Part shown: piece by piece, positions 34,353-45,104 of the stretch
How the letters are laid out: every line of letters starts with the position of its first letter
How positions within the stretch are numbered: position 1 is the stretch's first letter
DNA from: an uncultured Methanomethylovorans sp.
GTDB lineage: Archaea > Halobacteriota > Methanosarcinia > Methanosarcinales > Methanosarcinaceae
DNA length: 64,000 bases
Direction: 5' to 3'
NCBI RefSeq assembly: GCF_963678545.1
Contig: NZ_OY782870.1
Span: forward strand, 2,542,001 to 2,606,000
The notes under the pieces: model-generated
Told to the model about the DNA's origin: nothing
Databases searched by the model: none
What the model saw: the letters and a program-made list of their open reading frames with translations, nothing else
Made by a program: the position numbers and the translations under genes

Positions 34353-34592
34353 GTGAACGATGAAGAAATGGAAACTGAAGAGTTCATAGAGGACATACAA
34401 CCAAATGAAGTACTTATTGAAGTATGTCCGATCTGTGGCAGCCCTGAACTATATTTTGAGGCAGGTGGAGTGGAAGGCTTGTACCATTGTAAACAATGTG
34501 GTTACATAGGTGCGTTTGTTATTGATGCCAATGAAGAGATGATGGAACTCATCCAAAAAGAATACAATGCCTCTGTCCAAGATTCAGAATAA
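34353..34592 (+). CDS. Small zinc-ribbon protein
   Basis: A 79-residue acidic protein with one zinc ribbon: CPICGSPELYFEAGG followed by YHCKQCGYIGAFV, giving two CxxC pairs. The flanks are rich in Glu. The GTG at 34353 is my choice, with GAAGG upstream; an ATG at 34368 is possible. Proteins like this occur widely in methanogens as putative nucleic-acid or protein-binding modules. Function unknown. Confidence 0.65.
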   Translation: MNDEEMETEEFIEDIQPNEVLIEVCPICGSPELYFEAGGVEGLYHCKQCGYIGAFVIDANEEMMELIQKEYNASVQDSE

Positions 34593-34697
34593 ATTACTAT
34601 ATAACATAAAATGTCGCCAAAATGAGTAACTTAAAATAAGAAGCAAATTACGACTTGTGTTATTGTAGCTGAAGCAGAAAAAAGTATTAAAACAGGG

Positions 34698-35285
34698 TCA
34701 TGCGGCTGGTATGCCTTCAACCTCTGTTTTCCTAATTTCTACTCTTCTGAGCGGATAAATGTTCTTTGCGTTCCTGTAAATAGTAGCAGAGAGCTTACCC
34801 ATCATGGCTTCTTCCACAAATTGTTCAAAGTTAAGCTCTGTTGCTCTTTCCTTCACAGTTCTGTCCATTACCTCGCGGATACCCTCGATCTGACTGGTCC
34901 TTGCCCTCTTGACAGTAAAGCAAATTGGCTTCACTCTGACCGTGTAACCATCCTTGGTAGTGACCTTGAGGTTAGTGTCTATCCTGGAGGTCTGCCTCTT
35001 GACAATGGAACGCAGATAATCGGTAGTTATCTCGTGTCCGATGAAACAAGTTTGTGCAACATCCCCATTGACATCGTTGATCCTGAACTTGAGTTTAGTG
35101 TTGTGCTTTGAGTAATCGTTGGTTAGGTCACCAACAGTGGCCTCCACAATGCGACCAATAAGCTGTGCAGGTTCCTCTGCCACAGTGGTGCCGATATTGT
35201 GCCTGCCTATGAACTCAGGTGTTTCAATGTTATACCAAGACTTTGACTTCCATTTGTCTAATTTTTTCTGTACTTTTCTTGCCAA
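34698..35285 (-). CDS. rps3ae: Small ribosomal subunit protein eS1 (S3Ae)
   Basis: Archaeal/eukaryotic ribosomal protein of the 30S platform near the mRNA exit, 195 residues, the normal archaeal length. [38 protein letters not shown] (in parts) and the [15 protein letters not shown] segment are characteristic, as is the [10 protein letters not shown] stretch. It is a single gene on the minus strand with its own AT-rich promoter region downstream of serS. Confidence 0.96.
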   Translation of the reverse strand: MARKVQKKLDKWKSKSWYNIETPEFIGRHNIGTTVAEEPAQLIGRIVEATVGDLTNDYSKHNTKLKFRINDVNGDVAQTCFIGHEITTDYLRSIVKRQTSRIDTNLKVTTKDGYTVRVKPICFTVKRARTSQIEGIREVMDRTVKERATELNFEQFVEEAMMGKLSATIYRNAKNIYPLRRVEIRKTEVEGIPAA

Positions 35286-35460
35286 GTAATTCCTCCGATC
35301 AATGTGGATTCTTATGATAAATGATATGAATAATGTATCTTTTCACTGTGCATCCGTTCCTAAGAACGGTAACATAGAATAGATCCTAATTAGTGGCTCT
35401 CTATACTATACATGTCCCTATATAAAGAAATCGGTCAGCACACTGACCGATATATTAGAT

Positions 35461-36969
35461 TTACAGGAAGCGTATACCCTTTGAGATTTGTCCGACACGC
35501 TTTGCGAATTCTTCAGGCCAGTTAGCAGGGTTAAGACCTTTCTGGGCAAAGAAAGCAGAAGACCATCTCTCCAGACCTACCCCCGAACACCCTGACCAAA
35601 GTTCCTCGCCTGACTGGCATTTGACATTAAAGCCAGAAGGATATTTGGTTCCATTTACGCTTACATTCTGGAATTCCAGCCATTCCCCATTCTCTCCCCT
35701 GTAGGGTAGAACAGCTTCATAATCAGTAGTACCTGCCTCAGTCTGTGCAGCTACACCCGTCAAACCCTCTTGAGCCATGAACCAGGGAGTAACCCATGCC
35801 TTTCTCCATTCCAGTTCAAGAATCTCATTGAATATATGCATATACTTCTCATGCAGCTCCTTGGCAGAGTCCAGGACCTGTTCCTTAGTTCCAAGCCATA
35901 CGATCTCTATCCTGTGGAATTCATCCACACGTTCCATGCCGTGAATACCGCCACTCTCATATCTGTGAGAAGTGCCCGACCTGTCAAAGACCTTGAGAGG
36001 GAACTCATCCGTGGGCACGGTCTCGCCCTGCAGGTACATCCAGAAAGGAGGACATTGAGCATAGCACATACCGCCTATAGGTTCACCGATCTTCTCTTTA
36101 ATAAGAGCAGTAGGAACCTCGTGAGTAACCTTGTAATAATCGCTGACCTCTTCCCAATACTCAGGATCCCTTGTTTTAGGCGGGCATACATAATATATCT
36201 CCGGGTAGACGCCTTTCGCATGGCCTGACTTCTGCCAGACTTCCCAAGGCACAAGCTTGGGGAAAATCATTTCCCTGTAACCTAATGGACCCAACAGTTC
36301 CTCAAGCACTATTTTCTCAAAGGTCCTAAACATCTGGGTGGACTGTGGTCCATGTATCCACTGTCCACGGCTTGCACCTCTCTTGAGCCAGCCCTCTTTT
36401 AACATTGCCGGGGTAGGATCATCAAAGAACTTATGATCTTTCTTTTCACTCTGCCAGAGCAATTGCCAGTGTTCAGCTTTACCGCCATAGGATTGCTGCT
36501 GGATCTTATCTTCCATCAAAGTAAGAATTCTGTCAGGCACCTTGTTCTCTATCTCTGACTCACCCACATCCAGAGACAGCTGTATTGCACCATCCTCATA
36601 CTCTATAGACTTCACATAGGGTATCTTCATTTGTTTTAAGGGTTTTTCCGCCGGCATGGTGATAATAAATGACTCCACCTCTATTGCCCTAAGACCTATA
36701 CGAAACTCCTTTCCCAATTTTGCTGCCAAAGGCTTGCGTATGCGCATGAGAGCATCATGAGCACGTACATATCTTCCGGATTCTATCAGCAAGTCTATCT
36801 TGTTATCGCTAGTACTCCATTCTACAACCTGTGCTCCATAACCATCAGAAGCACCTTTGATGAGTATGGTCTTGTTTGCCTCTTCTAAATACTCCCCGAT
36901 CATATCATGAGCAGGAGTAACATCTGAACTCGTCCGGAGAGAGACTTTCAATGTGAAATGCAATTCCAT
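35461..36969 (-). CDS. serS: Seryl-tRNA synthetase, methanogen type 2
   Basis: Charges tRNA-Ser (and tRNA-Sec where present). The 502-residue protein is the rare zinc-dependent class II form restricted to methanogens, with an N-terminal domain unlike the bacterial coiled coil, the motif [17 protein letters not shown] region, [20 protein letters not shown] (motif 2 region, read in parts) and motif 3 [15 protein letters not shown]. Cys and Glu residues in CYAQC, RIEIVW and GCSG fit the zinc site. GAGGA precedes the ATG. It is a strong lineage marker for a methanogen. Confidence 0.96.
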   Translation of the reverse strand: MELHFTLKVSLRTSSDVTPAHDMIGEYLEEANKTILIKGASDGYGAQVVEWSTSDNKIDLLIESGRYVRAHDALMRIRKPLAAKLGKEFRIGLRAIEVESFIITMPAEKPLKQMKIPYVKSIEYEDGAIQLSLDVGESEIENKVPDRILTLMEDKIQQQSYGGKAEHWQLLWQSEKKDHKFFDDPTPAMLKEGWLKRGASRGQWIHGPQSTQMFRTFEKIVLEELLGPLGYREMIFPKLVPWEVWQKSGHAKGVYPEIYYVCPPKTRDPEYWEEVSDYYKVTHEVPTALIKEKIGEPIGGMCYAQCPPFWMYLQGETVPTDEFPLKVFDRSGTSHRYESGGIHGMERVDEFHRIEIVWLGTKEQVLDSAKELHEKYMHIFNEILELEWRKAWVTPWFMAQEGLTGVAAQTEAGTTDYEAVLPYRGENGEWLEFQNVSVNGTKYPSGFNVKCQSGEELWSGCSGVGLERWSSAFFAQKGLNPANWPEEFAKRVGQISKGIRFL

Positions 36970-37229
36970 TTATTTATTCCTCAGTAATAGTGAATGAAGA
37001 GCCGGTATAATAGGTAAGCTTTTCAGTAGGAAAAAGGTTTACATCCTTTATTAATTTTCCATCGGAAACCAATGAACTGGATTTTTTAACCCGCTAGCCT
37101 TTCAAGGAACAGCTGCTTAATCTTTCCAAGAGGAAAGCAATTGAGCAAAAAACTTATTTCATATCTATCCTTACTGCACACCTTATTAGTTCTATCTAAC
37201 AGGATTATGCCTTGAAGTGTGATGATATA

Positions 37230-38153
37230 ATGAATATATTGATATTAGGCGCAGGTGCCGTCGGTCTGTCCCTAGCAGCCCGTCTTTCCAAGGTTGCTGA
37301 TGTGCATGCAGTGTGCAGACAAAAACATGCTGACATTATCAGGACCAAAGGTTTCAAAATGACCGGTATCTGGGGAGAAGAGATCAGATTTTTCAGTTGC
37401 GGTGAAGAGATACCAAAGGACAGGAATTTTGATTACATATTCATAAGCTCCAAGTCCACTGCTACCAGATCCATTTGTGAACAGTTCACTAATGTGATAA
37501 AAGATGGGGAAGTAATAAGCCTCCAAAATGGCATAGGGAATGAAGAGATAATTGCAGAATACACTGATCGCATTATAGGCGGCACTATCATCACAGGTTT
37601 TGAATGGGCCGGTGATGCCAGTGTTCATGTATCCGTGGAAAGTGGCCCTATGCAGCTTGGCAGATTCCCTTCAGGCATGGATGACAGCATACAAAAACTT
37701 GCGAATATACTCCAACAAGCTGGTGTTCCTGTGGCTACCACGGATAATATAAAAGGAGCACTGTGGTCTAAAGTCCTTTACAATTGTGCATTGAACCCGC
37801 TTGGAGCAATAATGGGTGTCCCCTATGGAAAATTGGAGAATCCATATGCATGGAGCATAATCGAACGAATGATACACGAAACGTTCATGATCACTGCCGC
37901 TGAAAAGGTTCAGTTGTCTTGGGATAATGCCACTGAATATCTGAGATACCTGAAAGAATACCAATTACCAAATACACGGGCACATCATTCTTCCATGCTG
38001 CAGGACCTTGCAGCCTGCAAGAAGACAGAGATAGAATTCTTAAATGGTGCAGTAGTGCAGCGTGCAAAAGGATATTCCATAGATGTACCATATAACGCAT
38101 TCATCACCGCACAGATACATTTCATGGAAGATCTAAGGACCAAGGATAACTAA
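37230..38153 (+). CDS. panE: 2-dehydropantoate 2-reductase (ketopantoate reductase)
   Basis: NADPH-dependent reductase of 307 residues that makes pantoate for coenzyme A. Rossmann motif ILGAGAVGLSLAARL is at the N-terminus; the catalytic Lys lies in DNIKGALWSKVLYNCALNPLGA (read in parts), and the family's NGIGN and HHSSMLQDL motifs are present. GTGATGAT is just upstream of the ATG at 37230; the TTG at 37212 is unlikely. The gene is followed after one base by the UDG gene, so the two are cotranscribed. Confidence 0.92.
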   Translation: MNILILGAGAVGLSLAARLSKVADVHAVCRQKHADIIRTKGFKMTGIWGEEIRFFSCGEEIPKDRNFDYIFISSKSTATRSICEQFTNVIKDGEVISLQNGIGNEEIIAEYTDRIIGGTIITGFEWAGDASVHVSVESGPMQLGRFPSGMDDSIQKLANILQQAGVPVATTDNIKGALWSKVLYNCALNPLGAIMGVPYGKLENPYAWSIIERMIHETFMITAAEKVQLSWDNATEYLRYLKEYQLPNTRAHHSSMLQDLAACKKTEIEFLNGAVVQRAKGYSIDVPYNAFITAQIHFMEDLRTKDN

Positions 38154-38154
38154 A

Positions 38155-38748
38155 ATGAGTACAAACTGCAATGCACCTACTCTAACCGTGAGCGAACTGG
38201 TCAAAATAGGATTAAAAGGAATAACATTAACAATACTGGAATGTAAGAGGTGCCAGTTACACGAAAATGTTATTAATAAAGTGATAATGAGAGGTTCAGA
38301 AAGGCCAAAAGTGCTTTTTATCGGGGAAGCCCCAGGCAAGAGCGAAGATGAAGCTGGCATTCCTTTCTGTGGCAGGGCGGGCAAGGTCCTGGATGGACTT
38401 ATCAATTACATGGACCTTGATGAAAACGAATATGCTATTATTAATACGGTAAAATGCCGACCTCCGAATAACAGAAAACCAACACAAAAAGAGCTTAAGA
38501 CATGCATACCATTTCTGTTTGCCCAGATAGAGATACTTGATCCTAAAGTAATCATACTTCTGGGCAACACGGCAGAACAGGCATTTAGCGTTTCCTCGCT
38601 GTGCTGGGGTGAAGCGGTGATCACACCTGAGGGCAAACATCTCATAAAACTGTACCATCCAGCAGCTCTGCTTTACCGACGTTCTCTCATGGAAAAGCAG
38701 AAAGAAATGATCGATATGAATAAAGCCCTGTGGCAGAAAACACGATAG
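38155..38748 (+). CDS. Uracil-DNA glycosylase, family 4 (Fe-S)
   Basis: Removes uracil from DNA. The 197-residue protein has the family 4 motifs GEAPGKSEDEAGIPFCGRAG and HPAALLY, and four cluster Cys: two in CKRCQLH near residue 30-33, one in VKCRPPNNRKP and one in LKTCIPF, forming the [4Fe-4S] site. It starts one base after the panE stop. Such enzymes repair cytosine deamination; no partner gene is adjacent. Confidence 0.94.
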   Translation: MSTNCNAPTLTVSELVKIGLKGITLTILECKRCQLHENVINKVIMRGSERPKVLFIGEAPGKSEDEAGIPFCGRAGKVLDGLINYMDLDENEYAIINTVKCRPPNNRKPTQKELKTCIPFLFAQIEILDPKVIILLGNTAEQAFSVSSLCWGEAVITPEGKHLIKLYHPAALLYRRSLMEKQKEMIDMNKALWQKTR

Positions 38749-38786
38749 ATTTCTCACTTTTTTATGCATTTATACCCCTAAAAAGA

Positions 38787-38899
38787 AACTTTTTTATAAT
38801 ATGTAAATCACCCTTTTTTGAGGTAAGAAGTGCTTTAGGAGGAGGGCACCTTAGTTATACCTGCTGTAGCTTATAATTGGTAATGTCTGAGCGGTAGCT
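38787..38899 (+). promoter_or_regulatory. Promoter and unusual leader of the DUF1508 gene
   Basis: A TATA-like TTTTATAATAT near 38790 is followed by about 100 bases of leader. Within it AAGTGC and GCACCTT arms can pair around a loop that contains GGAGGAGG (38838-38845), a strong ribosome-binding-like string with no start codon behind it. ATGTCTGAG (38883-38891) then TTGTCTGAG at 38900 repeat each other. Confidence 0.35.
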
Positions 38900-39124
38900 T
38901 TGTCTGAGTTAGTAATAAAATTAGGAGGTGAGGAAATATCAAAGTTCGAAGTATTTACCGATAACACCGGAAGATACAGTTTCAGATTGAGGGCAAGGAA
39001 CGGCGAGATAATAGCCACAGGTCAGACCTACACCAGCAAGACTGGTTGTTTGAAAGGAATAGAATCTGTGAGAAAGAATGCTCCTGTGGCGAAAGTGGTT
39101 GAGATGGAAAATCCGGTGAAATGA
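38900..39124 (+). CDS. DUF1508 (YegP-like) protein
   Basis: A 74-residue protein made of one DUF1508 unit: FEVFTDNTGRYSFRLRARNGEIIA, then TSKTGCLKGIESVRKNAP. The fold is a small alpha-beta domain of unknown role, found in bacteria and some archaea. The only usable start is the TTG at 38900; upstream ATGTCTGAG would give the same N-terminus but is closed by a TAG two codons later, which suggests a local duplication. Confidence 0.75.
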   Translation: MSELVIKLGGEEISKFEVFTDNTGRYSFRLRARNGEIIATGQTYTSKTGCLKGIESVRKNAPVAKVVEMENPVK

Positions 39125-39168
39125 AATTATATCGTAAGTAAATGTTCAAAGGAGACTGTCTTTGAGGA

Positions 39169-39402
39169 TCATTTGGCTACCTTTTCCAGCACTTCTTCAG
39201 CTATCCAAGCATTCATAAGCAGATCATCCACAGTGGCAATGAGGGTTGTAACCTTTTCAGTACTAAAACTGATAGTTGCCATCCCTTCAGCAACTTCTGT
39301 GCTCATACCGGAAAGATTATCAGGAGAAAGAGAAATAGCTACATTCTCGGCTACCTGTGAAGCCTGAGGACTTTTCATTGTTATAGTAGTTCGTATCCTC
39401 AT
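39169..39402 (-). CDS. pcc1: KEOPS complex subunit Pcc1
   Basis: Dimerisation subunit of the KEOPS complex, which with Kae1, Bud32 and Cgi121 makes t6A in tRNA. The 77-residue protein has the typical arrangement: IRTTITMKSPQASQVAENVA, an LSPDNL strand, GMATISFS and the helix LIATVDDLLMNAWIAEEVL. It begins 2 bases after the DHH gene stop and is the last gene of the glm-linked operon. Full family length. Confidence 0.9.
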   Translation of the reverse strand: MRIRTTITMKSPQASQVAENVAISLSPDNLSGMSTEVAEGMATISFSTEKVTTLIATVDDLLMNAWIAEEVLEKVAK

Positions 39403-39404
39403 CT

Positions 39405-40745
39405 TTAATCAGCTGCCTTCTCACCCAGTTGCTGCCCCACTATACCATCCACAATATCAATGAACTCCTGTACCTTACCTGGTGGAATAGAAGCTCCTGA
39501 TGCGATATTATGGCCGCCTCCCTGACCACCCACAGCCAAAGCTCCTTCCCTCATTGCATAAGCAAGGTCAAGACCTTTACTTATTAAGGCCCGCGTACCC
39601 CTACCAGAGACCTTGACAATGCCTTCTACTTCATTAGTTGCGATACAGGGTTTCTCAGGGTGCATATACCTTACCACAGTACTGCTTATCATTCCTGTGT
39701 TGTCCATATCCTTAGCTACCAAATACCAGATATTCTTTCCTTGCTGCAGCATTCCTTCGGCCTGTTTTATATTGGAAACTATGGACCTCTGGTATTCGAC
39801 CATCAACTGGCGCGCGTCCTCCACAACAGAAGAATCCTGCATACACATCGACAAGGCCAACCCAGCTTTTTCAAGCTTTCCGCATGTATTGAGAATGGCA
39901 ACAAAATCATAGACATTCTTTATTAGCTCTTTATCAAGATAATGCACATCCCCTATGGCTGCATCCACAGCTTCAGGGCTTGCATGCTTAGCAAGCTTGA
40001 GTGCAATAGAAGAAGCAATTTTCTTGAGATCCGCCTGGGGCATCTCACTTAATATTCCTTTGACACCAAGGATATCAAGGAAATCATGTATCTTCTTTCT
40101 GTCACCTGTGATATCCAGATAAGGTTCAGGCGTGTATTCAAGCACATCCGCAATATCACCATCGCCTACCTTAAAGCCTTTTTTGACAGAAACCACACCT
40201 GCATGTACAGCTTCCTCCAGTATGTGAAGATTCGCACTTTCAAATAGCTGTTTATCTCCGACAGCACCTGCAATTGCCAGTCCGGCAAGATCTACATTGT
40301 CCGGATCCATCTCCTTTGCTACCAGATAGGTAGTGCCTGAAGCTGAAAGGTATAGAGCCCCATCAATACCAGTGTAATGAGGATTTACTGCTACCTTTGC
40401 TGGAGAATCTCCCACTGGTATGTGATGATCAAGAACAATGACATCATTTTCGATCTGCCTGATAAGTTCTGCATGGCTGCTGCCCATATCACAGAACACA
40501 ACAAGATCACCTGCAGAAACACTGGTCTTAACAGTATCAATAGTATCTTGGGCTAATCTGCTTGCGATAGTAGTCTGGAAACGTATACCTTTTCTCATAA
40601 GAGCCCGGCACATTATGCCTGCTGACGTAAGGCCATCAGCATCATTATGAGATATGAGGCGCACGTACTTATGTCCAGATATCACATCAGCAGCTTTTGC
40701 TGCAAGCTCTTTAAGCCTGCTCATTGCTGTGCTTTCAGATGTCAC
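39405..40745 (-). CDS. DHH/DHHA1 phosphoesterase (archaeal RecJ-like)
   Basis: Manganese-dependent nuclease or phosphoesterase of 446 residues, related to RecJ and the archaeal GINS-associated nuclease. The DHH motifs are SHNDADGLTSAG, FCDMGSS and LDHH; the C-terminal DHHA1 domain ends with GGQGGGHNIASGASIP. The GTG at 40745 has GGTGAT three bases upstream; an ATG at 40724 is the alternative. It overlaps nothing but lies 10 bases after a glmU-type gene and 2 before pcc1, so is cotranscribed with both. Confidence 0.88.
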   Translation of the reverse strand: MTSESTAMSRLKELAAKAADVISGHKYVRLISHNDADGLTSAGIMCRALMRKGIRFQTTIASRLAQDTIDTVKTSVSAGDLVVFCDMGSSHAELIRQIENDVIVLDHHIPVGDSPAKVAVNPHYTGIDGALYLSASGTTYLVAKEMDPDNVDLAGLAIAGAVGDKQLFESANLHILEEAVHAGVVSVKKGFKVGDGDIADVLEYTPEPYLDITGDRKKIHDFLDILGVKGILSEMPQADLKKIASSIALKLAKHASPEAVDAAIGDVHYLDKELIKNVYDFVAILNTCGKLEKAGLALSMCMQDSSVVEDARQLMVEYQRSIVSNIKQAEGMLQQGKNIWYLVAKDMDNTGMISSTVVRYMHPEKPCIATNEVEGIVKVSGRGTRALISKGLDLAYAMREGALAVGGQGGGHNIASGASIPPGKVQEFIDIVDGIVGQQLGEKAAD

Positions 40746-40755
40746 TGAATCACCA

Positions 40756-41949
40756 TCATTGCATCAGGACTTCACCAGGTTTGGTGCCACTACCGTTTTC
40801 AATGACAACACCTACATTAATACTGGTGTTTATACCGGTATGGACATCATCCCCCATGATGACCCCAAGCTTTCTGCGACCTGTGTCCACCCTCTTGCCT
40901 TTGATAACCGACTTAATGGTCTTACCATCATGGCGAAGATTTGCAACCTTAGTGCCTGCACCGAAGTTACAGCCGTATCCAACCACGCTGTCACCAATGT
41001 ATGTAAGGTGCCCGATCTTGGTGCCATCCATTATAACACAATTCTTCACCTCAACGCCATTACCTATATGCACATTATTGCCTATAGAAGTGGAGGACCT
41101 GATAAAACAGTTGGGACCGATATCGCAATTCTTACCTATGACCACAGGACCAATTATATATGCGCCATTGCGTATGATAGTACCTTCGCCTATTACCACA
41201 TCACCATGTAAAGTAGCCATAGGTTCTACAGTACCCTCACACTTGGATTTGATTTTTTCAAGCAGAGCCTTGTTGGCATCCAGCATATCCCAAGGTCTAC
41301 CCACATCCAGCCATATATTGGTAAGGGGTTCAAAACCCACATGTATGCCATCGTTAACCATCATCTGCATAGAATCGGTAATTTCATATTCATTACGCGG
41401 AGATGGCTGCGTCCTGTCAATATAATCAAAGATAGTAGGATCAAACAGGTAAATTCCTGCATTAACGGTTTTAGCCGGCGGATCAAGAGGTTTTTCTATT
41501 ATATGAATAACTTTATCGCCTTCTGTAACGATCACACCGAACTCCGAAGGGTTCTCAACGGCCTTCACACTTATGACAGCAACTTCATTATGCTTTATGA
41601 GCTTTTCAAGATGCAGAGGATCTACAAGCATATCGCCATTTAGCTGAACAAAACGCCCATCCACATACTTCCTCGCGCAACCTATTGCATGGGCAGTACC
41701 AAGCTGTTTTTCCTGCGTGACATAATCAATGTGCACTCCCCACTTGCTCCCATCCCCGAAATATGCCTTGATGGTCTCTTCCTTGTAGCCTGTCACCATC
41801 ACAAACTCCTTTATACGTGCCTGTATACAGGCCTGTACTACATGTTCGAGCATAGGCTTGTTGGCCAAAGGCAGCATAACTTTTGGCCGTGCAACTGTAA
41901 GAGGGCGCATTCTTGTACCTTCACCAGCTGCAAGTATCACTGCTTTCAT
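40756..41949 (-). CDS. Bifunctional sugar-1-phosphate nucleotidylyltransferase/acetyltransferase (archaeal GlmU type), copy 1
   Basis: Protein of 397 residues with an N-terminal nucleotidyltransferase domain ([27 protein letters not shown]) and a C-terminal left-handed beta-helix of hexapeptide repeats (from about 245). In methanogens this type acetylates glucosamine-1-phosphate and adds UMP to give UDP-GlcNAc. Its ATG at 41949 overlaps the glmM stop in TGATG with GGAG 8 bases upstream. The beta-helix includes NLRHDGKTIK, absent from copy 2, so this copy probably keeps acetyltransferase activity. Confidence 0.9.
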   Translation of the reverse strand: MKAVILAAGEGTRMRPLTVARPKVMLPLANKPMLEHVVQACIQARIKEFVMVTGYKEETIKAYFGDGSKWGVHIDYVTQEKQLGTAHAIGCARKYVDGRFVQLNGDMLVDPLHLEKLIKHNEVAVISVKAVENPSEFGVIVTEGDKVIHIIEKPLDPPAKTVNAGIYLFDPTIFDYIDRTQPSPRNEYEITDSMQMMVNDGIHVGFEPLTNIWLDVGRPWDMLDANKALLEKIKSKCEGTVEPMATLHGDVVIGEGTIIRNGAYIIGPVVIGKNCDIGPNCFIRSSTSIGNNVHIGNGVEVKNCVIMDGTKIGHLTYIGDSVVGYGCNFGAGTKVANLRHDGKTIKSVIKGKRVDTGRRKLGVIMGDDVHTGINTSINVGVVIENGSGTKPGEVLMQ

Positions 41950-43247
41950 CAAAGATTCTCCTTTACTATCTTCTCGGCCATTGAATAGAGATTTTCTACA
42001 TTTTCACGAGATTCAGCTGTTATCCTTATCTTTGGTTCTGTGCCCGATGGTCTGATAAGTACCCATCCATCCTTCATTTCCACGCGTACACCATCAATAT
42101 CTGTAACCTTGCCCATTTGCTTCATTTTTGCAGCAATGACCTTCATCACCCTTTCCTTTTCCATGTTGTCACATGGAAGAGTACCTCTCTTAGTCGGATA
42201 TTTAGGAAGTACTGCACGCATTTTTGCAAGTGAGGTTTCTTGTACCATTTCTACAAGAAGCGCAGCTGCAAGGATACCATCCGGGCAATATGACACTCTT
42301 GGGAAAATCCAGCTTCCAGAAGGTTCTCCTCCAAAATCTGCACCTACTTTCTTGAGCTCCTCCGCCACGTAGACATCGCCTACACGCGTATAAACCACTT
42401 CTGAAAGGGGTAAGGAGTCTGCTACCATCATGGAAGTATCTACAGGCACCACAAGCTTTCCTGAGTCTTTACATTCACGCAATGCAAAGATAGCAAGCAT
42501 TTCATCTCCTGAAACGAACTCTCCGTTTTCATCCACTGCCATCATTCGATCAGCATCGCCATCGTGAGCAATACCAACACGTGCACCGAATTCCTTCACA
42601 GCCTTTTTGAGCATCCAAAGATTTTCCTCAATTGGTTCAGGATTACGTGCCGGGAAATGTCCATCAAGCTGAGCATTTAAAGTAATTACCTCACACCCCA
42701 TTTGCCGAAGCAGGAAAGGAGTGATAGTGCTACCTGCAGCACAGCCACAATCAACAACAACTCGCATTTTAACTGGCTTTACATTGCTTAGGATAAGTTC
42801 AGCATGATCTTTTATGGCCGAACTGTCTGAGGTGATGTCGCCAATCTCATTCCATGCCACAGCCACGAAATCATTCTGCTCTATGATACGTTCTATCTCT
42901 TCCTGCTGTGCTGAATCGAATGCCATCCCATCAGGGTTCCATACCTTAATACCTACATACTGAGCAGGATTGTGAGAAGCAGTGATCATTACCCCACACT
43001 CATACTTTCTTGCAGCGTAGGCGAGTGTAGGGGTCGTGACAACACCGATTTTGACAACATCACAACCTGCCGACACAAGTCCCGATACGAGTGCGTATTC
43101 TATCATTTCACTGGACACTCTAGGGTCTCTACCAATGACCGCAGACTTATGGGACCTACCAAGTGCCAATCCCACTTTAAGGGCAAGATCAACTGTAATC
43201 TCTTTATTAGCAAGTCCCCTAATACCGGAAGAACCAAATAATTTCAT
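41949..43247 (-). CDS. glmM: Phosphoglucosamine mutase
   Basis: Phosphohexomutase of 432 residues that interconverts glucosamine-6- and -1-phosphate. Active-site Ser is S91 in TASHNP, the metal loop is DGDADRMM, the sugar loop GGEPSGS and the phosphate loop [10 protein letters not shown]. The ATG at 43247 has GAGGT 6 bases upstream. It lies between glmS (17 bases upstream) and a glmU-type gene, with which it overlaps. It could also act on mannose or glucose phosphates, but context favours GlcN. Confidence 0.93.
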   Translation of the reverse strand: MKLFGSSGIRGLANKEITVDLALKVGLALGRSHKSAVIGRDPRVSSEMIEYALVSGLVSAGCDVVKIGVVTTPTLAYAARKYECGVMITASHNPAQYVGIKVWNPDGMAFDSAQQEEIERIIEQNDFVAVAWNEIGDITSDSSAIKDHAELILSNVKPVKMRVVVDCGCAAGSTITPFLLRQMGCEVITLNAQLDGHFPARNPEPIEENLWMLKKAVKEFGARVGIAHDGDADRMMAVDENGEFVSGDEMLAIFALRECKDSGKLVVPVDTSMMVADSLPLSEVVYTRVGDVYVAEELKKVGADFGGEPSGSWIFPRVSYCPDGILAAALLVEMVQETSLAKMRAVLPKYPTKRGTLPCDNMEKERVMKVIAAKMKQMGKVTDIDGVRVEMKDGWVLIRPSGTEPKIRITAESRENVENLYSMAEKIVKENL

Positions 43248-43264
43248 AATAAAACCTCTTAAGA

Positions 43265-45094
43265 TCATTCGACTGTAACGCTTTTCGCAAGGTTTCTGGG
43301 TTTATCTATTGAACAATCCCTTGCAAGGGCTGTGTAATATGCAAGCAACTGCAACACTACCGATGAGAGCACTGGAGATAACAGTTCATGACAATCAGGA
43401 ATCCTTAGCACCGTATCAACATATTTAGTAATCTCAGTGTCACTCTGATTTGCTACGGCTATAACTTCGGCACTTCTTGCCTTTACTTCCTTGATATTGC
43501 TCAGCACTTTATCATATGTGTGCCCTTTTGTTGCAATGGCCACTACAGGTGTTGCACTGCTGATAAGTGCCAGAGGCCCATGTTTGAGTTCGCCTGCTGC
43601 ATACCCTTCAGCGTGTATATACGAGATCTCCTTTAGTTTCAGGGCACCCTCCAGTGAAACTGGATAATTTAGATGCCTGCCGATGAAGAAATAGTCCTGT
43701 ACCTTTGCATAGTGTTCAGCACATTCCTTAATTGCATCCTTATTGTTGAGAATTTTTTGTACCTGCCCCGGCAATTGCTTGATACCAACTAATATATCTC
43801 TGGCCGTTTCAGGAGTCAAGCGACCTCTTACCGTACCAAGATGGATAGCCAGAAGATAGAGCACAATAAGTTGAGCTGTAAAAGTTTTCGTTGCAGCGAC
43901 TCCGATCTCGGGGCCAGCACGCGTGAAAAGCACACTATCAGTTTCTCTAGTAATAGTACTTCCCACTACATTAGTAATGGCAGCTGCCTTGCATCCGTAA
44001 GATCGGGAACTCCTGATAGCTGCAAGCGTGTCAGCGGTTTCTCCTGATTGAGTTATAGCAAGAGTAAATACCTGACCACAAAGTACAGGATCACCATATC
44101 TGAACTCTGAAGCTGTTTCTACATCCGTGTGTATTCCTGCGAGGTTCTCTAACAGATATTTACCAACACAACCTGCATTCCACGACGTGCCACAGGCAAT
44201 TATTGTCACTCTCTGCAGATTCCTTAGCTGGTCTTCATCCATCTTCAATTCATCGAGTATTACCCTGCCTTCTAGTTCAGATATCTTACCTGCATATGTA
44301 TCCTGGATAGACGTGGGTTGTTCGTGTATCTCCTTGAGCATGAAATGTTCATAACCCGCTTTTTCAGCAGCTTCTTCATTCCACTCAATGGTATCCACTT
44401 GCTTTTCTATTCTTTCACCATCATTATTGTAGAACTCGACACCCTTGGGACTAATCAACACAAGCTCTTTATCACTGACGTATACAGCCTTTCTGGTGTA
44501 TCGAAGAAATGCAGTTACATCCGATGCTGCATAATAACCTTTATCGCCAAGACCAATAACTAGAGGACTATCCTTACGGGCGAGTACGATATGATCCGGT
44601 TCATTAGTGCACAGTACCGCAATAGCATATGAACCCTCTATTATTGTCATTATATGACGCACTGCATCTAATAAGTTAGTTATTTTTCCATTTTTCATTG
44701 TTGAATGCAGCAAATGGGCTATTACTTCAGTATCCGTGTCAGATGAAAAAACATACCCTTCCTCCATCAACTTCTCCTTAAGGTGCATATAATTCTCAAT
44801 GATACCATTATGCACAACTGCGATATTTGATGACAGATGTGGATGAGCATTTCTGGTCTCGGGTTTTCCGTGAGTCGCCCAGCGAGTATGACCGATCCCA
44901 ATATGCCCTGTAAAACCTGCCGGAATTACTTTTTCGAGTTCTGAGATCTTGCCTACGGTCTTGTATGTTTCAAAATTTCCATTAAGGATGGTGATGCCTG
45001 CAGAATCATAACCCCTATATTCCAGTTTTTTGAGGGAACCAATGATGACCTCAACTGCATTTTCAGTACCTACGTATCCAACTATGCCACACAT
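43265..45094 (-). CDS. glmS: Glutamine-fructose-6-phosphate aminotransferase (isomerising)
   Basis: Makes glucosamine-6-phosphate from fructose-6-phosphate and glutamine. Cys2 of MCGIVGYVG is the N-terminal nucleophile of the glutaminase domain (about 1-225); two SIS domains follow, with CGTSWNAG and TQSGETADT in the first, and the C-terminal [13 protein letters not shown] is diagnostic. The ATG at 45094 places Cys at position 2 and has GAGGTGAT 5 bases upstream. 609 residues, normal length. Confidence 0.96.
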   Translation of the reverse strand: MCGIVGYVGTENAVEVIIGSLKKLEYRGYDSAGITILNGNFETYKTVGKISELEKVIPAGFTGHIGIGHTRWATHGKPETRNAHPHLSSNIAVVHNGIIENYMHLKEKLMEEGYVFSSDTDTEVIAHLLHSTMKNGKITNLLDAVRHIMTIIEGSYAIAVLCTNEPDHIVLARKDSPLVIGLGDKGYYAASDVTAFLRYTRKAVYVSDKELVLISPKGVEFYNNDGERIEKQVDTIEWNEEAAEKAGYEHFMLKEIHEQPTSIQDTYAGKISELEGRVILDELKMDEDQLRNLQRVTIIACGTSWNAGCVGKYLLENLAGIHTDVETASEFRYGDPVLCGQVFTLAITQSGETADTLAAIRSSRSYGCKAAAITNVVGSTITRETDSVLFTRAGPEIGVAATKTFTAQLIVLYLLAIHLGTVRGRLTPETARDILVGIKQLPGQVQKILNNKDAIKECAEHYAKVQDYFFIGRHLNYPVSLEGALKLKEISYIHAEGYAAGELKHGPLALISSATPVVAIATKGHTYDKVLSNIKEVKARSAEVIAVANQSDTEITKYVDTVLRIPDCHELLSPVLSSVVLQLLAYYTALARDCSIDKPRNLAKSVTVE

Positions 45095-45104
45095 TAGTAT
45101 CACC

